Assembly: GCA_028865585.1 (NCBI GenBank)
Contig: JAGWJU010000095.1
Span: 1-5,583, forward strand
Source of the DNA: Elusimicrobiota bacterium
Lineage (GTDB): Bacteria; Elusimicrobiota; Elusimicrobia; UBA1565; UBA9628
Length of the DNA: 5,583 bases
Direction: 5' to 3'
Below are positions 1-4,315 of the stretch, piece by piece (position 1 is the stretch's first letter; each line of letters begins with the position of its first letter). The notes beneath the pieces were generated by a model. The model searched no databases. It was not told where the DNA came from and worked only from the letters and a program-made list of their open reading frames with translations. A program made the position numbers and the translations under genes.

Positions 1-1239
1 AAGCGCATCATGGAGGGTCGAGAGGTCGCCCGCAGCAAGGGCTACTGGTTGGGCGGTCCGCCGCCGTTCGGCTACGACTACGACAAGAACAAGAAGCGCC
101 CGATTCCAAACCCTGAAACCAGCAAAATCGTCAAAAAGATTTACCACGAACGCGTGCGCGGAAAAAGCATCGACGAAATCGTGAGGATGGCGCGCGACCA
201 CCGCTGGCCGTGCATGAGAGGCGGGTCCTACTGGTGGAATGTAAACATTTTCCGGCTCCTGAAAAATCCGTTCTATGCGGGCCTGACCCGTCACAATGGC
301 GAGCTAATCAAAGCCGTCTGGGAACCGCTTGTGGATAAAGAAACCTGGGATGCGGCCCAACCCGTACGCATGCGCGCCAGCGGGAACCGGAAGTCCATCC
401 TGCTCCTGACCGGGGGTGGTCGCATCCGGTGCGGTTACTGCGGAAGCACAGTCAACTGCGCCACGTCCAAAGGAAAACCTCTTGCCGGTGGCGGATTCGG
501 CAAGACGCTCCGTTATTACCACTGCTATGGGCGCAACCAGGGCGTCGATTGCCACTCTTTGCGGAATGTCTCAGAAGAGGAGGTCGACAAGCTTGTTGTC
601 GCGCTTCTTGGACGTATTGGTCGCAATACCAAAGAGATCATGGAAGGTATCCGGGAATTCTTGACCAACAAGCAGTCCGACGTTCCCGAGCGCAAAAAAC
701 GCCTTGAGAAACAATTGCAGCAGGCTCTAGCCGCCAGCCAGAAAATCCTGAACGCCTACGAAGAGGGGATTATATCGCTCGATCAACTCAAGCAACGGAA
801 CGAAGAGCATAAGGACCGTATCGACCAACTTCGAAAGGGTATAATTGAAGTCGATATCGAATTGGCGCGTCAGGGGCTCGATCTCGATTTGGCTACCCTG
901 GAGAAACGGCTCGTTCATTTCCAGAAAGATGTGACGAGCATGCAAACCCAGAAGATTCGGGAACTCATTGACCCGCTGATTTCCAAGGCGCGACTGTTCA
1001 ATGAGAAAATAGAACTGACGTTCTCATTTCCCATTGACCGCGAGTATACGCACGTTTTTGCGCTGGCCGGTACGTCGACAGAAAAGAATTTGAGCCCCCA
1101 TAGCTCAATGGATAGCAGCATCCGCCTTCTAAGCGGACGATCCAGGTTCGATTCCTGGTGGGGGCAGGTCCCATTTGAATTGCTAGGATCAGGACGACCC
1201 CGTAGCCAAGTTACAGGCGCTAGAGCATCCGCCTTCTAA
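1..1239 (+). CDS. Large serine recombinase, 5'-truncated by the window, reading into tRNA genes at its 3' end
   Basis: C-terminal 412 residues of a large serine recombinase/integrase, an enzyme that catalyses site-specific DNA integration and excision. The reading frame is open at base 1 (K-R-I before the ATG at 10), so the catalytic resolvase domain with its nucleophilic serine lies upstream of the window. Visible in order: the linker 'ARSKGYWLGGPPPFGYDY', a recombinase DNA-binding domain (about residues 15-125), and a zinc ribbon with CxxC codons at 430 and 439 and the second Cys pair at 523 and 550. A charged coiled coil (about residues 215-325) follows, then a beta-like 'ELTFSFP' end. The frame has no natural stop there. 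It crosses the whole tRNA-Arg at 1094-1166, giving the telltale 'SGRSRFDSWWGQ', and ends at a TAA in the anticodon loop of a second tRNA copy. The last 49 or so residues are therefore tRNA-derived, and the true end of the folded protein is probably near 1090. Family assignment is sure; the C-terminus is not. Confidence 0.93.
   Translation, partial: KRIMEGREVARSKGYWLGGPPPFGYDYDKNKKRPIPNPETSKIVKKIYHERVRGKSIDEIVRMARDHRWPCMRGGSYWWNVNIFRLLKNPFYAGLTRHNGELIKAVWEPLVDKETWDAAQPVRMRASGNRKSILLLTGGGRIRCGYCGSTVNCATSKGKPLAGGGFGKTLRYYHCYGRNQGVDCHSLRNVSEEEVDKLVVALLGRIGRNTKEIMEGIREFLTNKQSDVPERKKRLEKQLQQALAASQKILNAYEEGIISLDQLKQRNEEHKDRIDQLRKGIIEVDIELARQGLDLDLATLEKRLVHFQKDVTSMQTQKIRELIDPLISKARLFNEKIELTFSFPIDREYTHVFALAGTSTEKNLSPHSSMDSSIRLLSGRSRFDSWWGQVPFELLGSGRPRSQVTGARASAF
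1094..1166 (+). tRNA. tRNA-Arg (anticodon TCT), inside the 3' end of the recombinase frame
   Basis: A full cloverleaf of 73 bases can be drawn. Acceptor stem GCCCCCA (1094-1100) pairs perfectly with TGGGGGC (1159-1165), with discriminator A1166. The D arm is 1103-1119, with GG at 1110-1111. The anticodon stem TCCGC/GCGGA (1121-1125/1133-1137) closes a 7-base loop with anticodon TCT at 1128-1130, reading AGA codons. The T arm CCAGG-TTCGATT-CCTGG is 1142-1158. CCA is not encoded. One flaw is visible: the fourth D-stem pair is C1106 against C1116, where GCTC/GAGC is usual, leaving a 3-pair D stem. The gene lies wholly within the recombinase reading frame on the same strand. It may be a functional chromosomal tRNA that serves as integration site, or a copy carried by the element. 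Confidence 0.85.
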
Positions 1240-1274
1240 GCGGACGATCGAGGTTCGATTCCTCGCGGGGGCAG
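1117..1274 (+). repeat. Direct repeat pair across the two tRNA copies; candidate att core
   Basis: Bases 1117-1142 and 1224-1249 are identical over 26 bases (end of D arm through anticodon arm and variable region), offset by 107. The match continues to 1167 and 1274 with three differences only: 1143/1250, 1157/1264 and 1159/1266. Because a recombinase gene abuts the first copy, the identical core is the natural candidate for an integration crossover region. That role is inferred. Only one end of any element is in this window, so the partner site would have to lie upstream of it. Confidence 0.6.
1196..1273 (+). pseudogene. Second tRNA-Arg(TCT) copy with abnormal 5' half, probable attachment-site scar
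   Basis: The 3' half is a perfect tRNA-Arg(TCT). Anticodon stem TCCGC/GCGGA is at 1228-1232/1240-1244, anticodon TCT at 1235-1237, and the T arm CGAGG-TTCGATT-CCTCG at 1249-1265. The 3' acceptor strand CGGGGGC is 1266-1272, with discriminator A1273 and no encoded CCA. The 5' half is damaged. GACCCCG (1196-1202) pairs with the 3' acceptor strand at six of seven positions (A1197 faces G1271) and is followed by TAGC. The D region 1205-1226 is then 22 bases instead of about 17 and cannot form the normal GCTC/GAGC stem. This fits a tRNA whose 5' half was replaced or decayed, as expected where an element inserted. A functional but odd tRNA is not excluded. Confidence 0.6.
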
Positions 1275-1282
1275 ATCAGAGG

Positions 1283-1290
1283 AAGGAGGA
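1283..1290 (+). promoter_or_regulatory. Shine-Dalgarno of the secreted protease gene
   Basis: AAGGAGGA ends 5 bases before the ATG at 1296 and fixes the start. It begins only 9 bases after the discriminator base of the second tRNA copy, so there is no room for a separate promoter between them. Confidence 0.8.
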
Positions 1291-1295
1291 ACGCC

Positions 1296-2447
1296 ATGCC
1301 CGCAAAACGGACGCTCGCAATTCTAACCGCAGGCCTTCTGCTCACGGCTTTGCAGGTTTTCGCCGACATGACTCCCAAGCAGATTTACCAGAAAGACTCC
1401 CCGGCCGTGGTGCTTATCGTGGCTGCGGACCAAAGCGGCCGGGGGGAGCTCGGCAGCGGCAGCATCATCGACGCCCAGGGACACGTGCTCACCAACGCGC
1501 ACGTGATCACGAACAAGGCGACCGACCAAGCCTACAGCGACATCGAGGTCTACTTCAAACCCAAGCACCTCACCGGCGATCCGCAGACGGACTTGGTCAA
1601 CCCCGTGCGCGCCACGGTCCTGGCTTCCGATCATGGCCTCGATTTGGCGCTTCTGTCTCTCTCAAGCGCCCCGAAAAATCTTCGCGTCATGCCCATCGGA
1701 GACTCGGCCTCGGTGAACATGGGCGATCCGGTCGTCGCCATCGGCCATCCCGAGGAAGGGGGGCTTTGGACCATGACCAGCGGCATCGTCAGCACCGTCA
1801 TGGCGAACCTCGACGGCGTCTCCGGAAAAAACGTCTTCCAGACCGACGCCTCCATCAACCGCGGCAACTCCGGCGGACCGCTCATCGACCGCGCGCAAGG
1901 CGCCATGATAGGCGTCAACACAGCCATGGCGCGGAAGGCTCCGGACGGCCTCGCAATCACCAGCGTCAATTTCGCCATCCAAGCCCGCGTGGTGCGGCGC
2001 TGGCTTGAAAGCGTGGGCGAACGGCTCCCGCAGGAAGACGAGATTGCGGCGGCCCCGGCGGTTGAAAGCTCCAAAGGCGTGCTGCAGCCTGAGCAGGTGA
2101 CCGCGGTCCGCGGATCGCGCCCCATCACCATGCCGTCCGCGGCTCATCCCTCCGCGCCGGCGCAAGCCCAAGCCGCTCCTACAACCGAAACCGCGCCCGC
2201 CCGGCCCGCCGAGACGAAGAAAGCCGCACCGCAGCAGCATGAAGCGGCGCGCGCCCTCGAGCGGCCCGAGATTCTGACGCCTAAAAAACCCTACAGCATC
2301 AAGGCCGTGCTCGCCAAAAAGATCGCTCAAATGGAAAAGATGGGCCGGGAAATGCAGGGCGAGATCAACAACGGCCCCAACATGAACGGAAGTTTCCAGG
2401 AGTTGGACCAGGAATCCAAGAGCAAAATTCCGAATAGCCTGCCCTAA
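1296..2447 (+). CDS. Exported trypsin-like serine protease (S1C/HtrA type) without PDZ domain
   Basis: A 383-residue serine endopeptidase predicted to act outside the inner membrane. Residues 1-23 form a signal peptide (MPAKR, hydrophobic core, likely cut after VFA). The protease domain spans about 28-240 and has the complete triad: His69 in LTNAHV, Asp116 in GLDLALL and Ser192 in RGNSGGPL. 'VNFAIQARVVRRWL' near 224-237 closes the domain as in DegP/HtrA relatives. Those proteins normally continue into one or two PDZ domains, which hold substrates and control activity. Here the domain is followed instead by an Ala/Pro-rich low-complexity linker (about 245-325) and a charged, possibly helical tail (330-383) with no recognised domain. 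The start is supported by a strong Shine-Dalgarno. The gene lies 22 bases after a tRNA-Arg copy and could be transcribed from a tRNA promoter. It converges with the small membrane protein gene downstream. Family is confident; substrate unknown. Confidence 0.92.
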   Translation: MPAKRTLAILTAGLLLTALQVFADMTPKQIYQKDSPAVVLIVAADQSGRGELGSGSIIDAQGHVLTNAHVITNKATDQAYSDIEVYFKPKHLTGDPQTDLVNPVRATVLASDHGLDLALLSLSSAPKNLRVMPIGDSASVNMGDPVVAIGHPEEGGLWTMTSGIVSTVMANLDGVSGKNVFQTDASINRGNSGGPLIDRAQGAMIGVNTAMARKAPDGLAITSVNFAIQARVVRRWLESVGERLPQEDEIAAAPAVESSKGVLQPEQVTAVRGSRPITMPSAAHPSAPAQAQAAPTTETAPARPAETKKAAPQQHEAARALERPEILTPKKPYSIKAVLAKKIAQMEKMGREMQGEINNGPNMNGSFQELDQESKSKIPNSLP

Positions 2448-2450
2448 CAA

Positions 2451-2464
2451 GGCGCTCGAGCGCC
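2451..2464. terminator. Short palindrome between convergent genes, possible weak bidirectional terminator
   Basis: GGCGCTCGAGCGCC is a perfect 14-base palindrome in the 21-base gap between the protease stop codon (2447) and the stop of the minus-strand gene (2469). It can form a 5-pair GC stem with a TCGA loop. The position suits a shared terminator, but no proper T tract follows on either strand (only TTGTT on the minus side), so intrinsic termination would be weak. Confidence 0.35.
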
Positions 2465-2468
2465 GCGC

Positions 2469-2687
2469 TCAGAAAATGAGGAAGCTGACCAAGATGAGCG
2501 CGGCGCCCCAGAGCATTTTCTCGGGCTCCTGATTCTTTTTGCCGTAAGCCAGGAAATAAAAGCCAACCACGCTCAACATCAGGGAAATCCCCGACTTGAG
2601 GATGAGCCCGGTCGTGACGTGGAATCCCAAGGGTGAACCGGCCGTAGATGGCGTCCCGGATAAAAGTTCTTTAAGATTAGGCGGCAT
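2469..2687 (-). CDS. Small two-helix membrane protein of unknown function
   Basis: A 72-residue protein I cannot assign. It starts with a polar segment (MPPNLKELLSGTPSTAG, residues 1-17) and then has two hydrophobic stretches, about 25-48 and 58-72. They are separated by a charged turn (GKKNQEPEK) that would lie on one side of the membrane. The C-terminus ends inside the second hydrophobic helix (LVSFLIF). The ATG start is preceded by a weak TAAGGA about 12 bases upstream (2700-2705 on the plus strand). The frame is clean, the composition is that of a true membrane protein and no competing gene overlaps it. It lies 72 bases after the Cys-rich secreted protein on the same strand and may be transcribed with it or alone. 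Confidence 0.72.
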   Translation of the reverse strand: MPPNLKELLSGTPSTAGSPLGFHVTTGLILKSGISLMLSVVGFYFLAYGKKNQEPEKMLWGAALILVSFLIF

Positions 2688-2759
2688 AGAGCTTCGCGTT
2701 CCTTAACCTAACATTTCGATGAAAAAAATGAATTAGGGATTACGATTCGTCCTTAGATT

Positions 2760-3611
2760 TCACGGGCACGCTACTCCGCCGCCAGTGCAATACCAAGTCG
2801 CAGCGCTGATGCCGCCGCCAGGGCCGCAGCAAGTCGCGCGCTTTGGGAATGGGCAAAACGGCGCAGGCGGCAGGCACACTGGCGGGGGTTTCCTGCCGGA
2901 GCCGCAAACTCCCCCAGAACATACGCCGGATGCGCAATAAGAGCCCGTGCAGATTCCCCCGCACCCATTCGGCGCCGTGTTTCCACAAGCCAAGGTAGAC
3001 GAACAACTGGGCACGCAACCGGGCGGGCTCCCGCCGGCATTCTTAATGCATGAGGAAAAAGCCGTATAAGTGACGCTGCCGGAGTTCAGGCCTCCGCCGC
3101 TGGAAAAGGGAGTCCATCCGACAGCGCAACCTGAGACATAATACTTTCCGCAAGTCCCACCAATCGCCGTGCATGTTTGAGCGCAGCTTGTAGCGGGATA
3201 AGCCGCCGCTCCGGAATTCTGATCGCAGTACCCGCCCAAGGTTCCCGGCGCCGTAGCAGCGATAGGACCCCATGAAGTTCCATTACAGAACTCGATGCTC
3301 CCGGAATTATACCTTAGCTCTCCAGCATTGACCGCAGCGCAGGCTGCTGAGTCATTGCCTATGCGAACCCCGCCGGACACATCAAGTTCCGCTTGGGGCT
3401 TAATGGTGCCTATGCCGACGCTTCCGCTGTCCCGTGCCAGAATCGTCTGCTGCGTCGTTATCATATTGGCATAAACTCCGGTCGGCGCAGGATAATAAGT
3501 ATCAATCGTAATGCTTTCCGGGCTTACAGACACCGGCATGAGGCCGAGGCAAACCGCCGCCACTAGCCAGCGCGCAAAGGTAGAGTTGAACCGGATATTC
3601 AAATCAGCCAC
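2760..3611 (-). CDS. Secreted Cys-rich tail-fibre/adhesin-like protein
   Basis: A 283-residue exported protein. Residues 14-30 (ARWLVAAVCLGLMPVSVS) form a signal peptide or N-terminal anchor. Residues 33-50 hold 'SITIDTYYPAPTGVYANM'. Residues 60-80, 'RDSGSVGIGTIKPQAELDVSG', match the beta-stalk motif of phage tail-fibre-like and S74-peptidase-associated surface proteins. Residues 81-117 (RIGNDSAAC...ELRYNSGSIEFCNGTSWG) match the small domain that often follows it. The rest (120-283) is Gly/Ser/Pro-rich with 20 cysteines, including 'CGNTAPNGCGGICTG' near 209-223, which suggests a disulfide-rich extracellular domain. No S74 catalytic domain is seen. The start is GTG, chosen because a strong Shine-Dalgarno lies 9 bases upstream. 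The gene begins 7 bases after the HNH endonuclease stop codon, so the two probably share an mRNA. Surface attachment or binding is inferred from the architecture; the ligand is unknown. Confidence 0.8.
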   Translation of the reverse strand: MADLNIRFNSTFARWLVAAVCLGLMPVSVSPESITIDTYYPAPTGVYANMITTQQTILARDSGSVGIGTIKPQAELDVSGGVRIGNDSAACAAVNAGELRYNSGSIEFCNGTSWGPIAATAPGTLGGYCDQNSGAAAYPATSCAQTCTAIGGTCGKYYVSGCAVGWTPFSSGGGLNSGSVTYTAFSSCIKNAGGSPPGCVPSCSSTLACGNTAPNGCGGICTGSYCASGVCSGGVCGSGRKPPPVCLPPAPFCPFPKRATCCGPGGGISAATWYCTGGGVACP

Positions 3612-3618
3612 GACGCTA

Positions 3619-4221
3619 CTACTCCTCCTCTATGCGGCTGTCCCAGTAGGCGTTGTCGACGAAGCGCTGCCACGAGCGCTTGACCCTGAGCGGCGGGCGC
3701 ATGGCTAAAGTCAGCCCTTGCCGGAACTTCGGCTTCGAGATGCGCACCTTAAGCTTCATACCCGCCTCGTCGGGCAGGCGGTTGCCTTTCCTCAAGTTGC
3801 AGGGGATGCAGGAGGTAACCACGTTGGCCCAGTTCGTCGCACCGCCGCGCGAGCGCGGCACGACGTGATCGAGATTCAGCTCCGAGGGAGGGAAATGCCG
3901 GCCGCAGTAGCAGCAGCGGTGGCCATAGTGCGCGTAGATGTTGCGCCTGGTGAAAGGGACCTCCGAGCGGGGAACCTTGTCGAAGAATTTGAGCGCGATG
4001 ACCTCTGGCAGGACGACTTTGAGGGTGGGGGTGTGCACGAAGCCCCTCGGGTCGTCCGTCATCGCCTGGGACAAGTCAATCCAATCGCGGAAATCGCAAG
4101 CGCCGTACTCCTCGTCGACCACGTAGGCCCGGTCCAAATACAGAAGCGTGAGCGCCCGCTCCCAGGAAGTGACCTGGATGGCGTAGAAATTGCGGTTTAA
4201 GATGAGGACTTCGCTGTTCAT
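3619..4221 (-). CDS. HNH endonuclease family protein
   Basis: A 200-residue protein of the widespread single-domain HNH family whose N-terminus begins with a 'VLILNRNFYAIQV...RALTLLYLDRAYVV' segment, here residues 5-35. The nuclease core is at 99-146. A CxxC pair, Cys103/Cys106, comes first. Then 'LDHVVPRSRGG' carries Asp118 and the catalytic-type His119, Asn133 follows, and the core ends with a second pair, Cys138/Cys141, before NLRKGN. The four cysteines would bind a structural zinc and the His-Asn set a catalytic metal for DNA nicking or cleavage. All key residues are present, so it is probably active; the cellular role of this family is poorly known. The ATG is preceded by TTAGGAGGT at 13 bases. 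The C-terminus ends in EEE, whose codons double as the ribosome binding site of the next gene. No intron or phage context surrounds it, so a homing role is not supported. Confidence 0.88.
   Translation of the reverse strand: MNSEVLILNRNFYAIQVTSWERALTLLYLDRAYVVDEEYGACDFRDWIDLSQAMTDDPRGFVHTPTLKVVLPEVIALKFFDKVPRSEVPFTRRNIYAHYGHRCCYCGRHFPPSELNLDHVVPRSRGGATNWANVVTSCIPCNLRKGNRLPDEAGMKLKVRISKPKFRQGLTLAMRPPLRVKRSWQRFVDNAYWDSRIEEE
3621..3630 (-). promoter_or_regulatory. Shine-Dalgarno of the Cys-rich protein, inside the HNH coding end
   Basis: On the minus strand GAGGAGGAGT forms the last Glu codons of the HNH gene plus the first base of its stop codon. It sits 9 bases before the GTG at 3611. It decides the GTG start and makes translational coupling of the two genes likely. 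Confidence 0.7.
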
Positions 4222-4234
4222 GAATGGAAGGCTT

Positions 4235-4243
4235 ACCTCCTAA
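4235..4243 (-). promoter_or_regulatory. Shine-Dalgarno of the HNH endonuclease gene
   Basis: TTAGGAGGT on the minus strand, 13 bases before the ATG at 4221. The spacing is long but no nearer in-frame start exists, so the ATG is kept. Confidence 0.6.
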
Positions 4244-4299
4244 GTTTAACAGGAAAACTCCGGAATTCAAGGCCTTTTCCCGGCGCCGCAGACGCAATT

Positions 4300-4308
4300 T
4301 GATACAAT
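4300..4308 (+). promoter_or_regulatory. Extended -10 promoter for a leaderless flippase mRNA
   Basis: TGATACAAT fits the extended -10 form TGnTAnnnT (hexamer TACAAT, five of six to TATAAT). It ends 7 bases before the flippase ATG at 4316, which is the usual distance from a -10 box to the transcription start. No good -35 box is present at 16-18 bases upstream, as is common for extended -10 promoters. Confidence 0.5.
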
Positions 4309-4315
4309 TCGCGCA

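Noticed and set aside
1662..2450. 262-residue open frame on the minus strand opposite the protease
   Set aside because: It is an Arg/Gly/His-rich translation antisense to a gene with a complete catalytic triad, signal peptide and Shine-Dalgarno; it shows no domain and no ribosome binding site.
2722..2728. Run of seven T on the minus strand after the Cys-rich gene, considered as terminator tract
   Set aside because: No stable GC hairpin precedes it; only a tiny ACGA/TCGT inverted repeat lies nearby at 2742-2750.
3619..4221. HNH protein as homing endonuclease or restriction enzyme
   Set aside because: There is no intron, intein, methylase or phage packaging gene around it; it matches a common stand-alone HNH family.
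4237..4266. Possible promoter for the HNH gene (TTGAAT and TGTTAAACT on the minus strand, 16 bases apart)
   Set aside because: The implied transcription start would fall inside the Shine-Dalgarno at 4235-4243, removing the ribosome binding site, so I did not annotate it.
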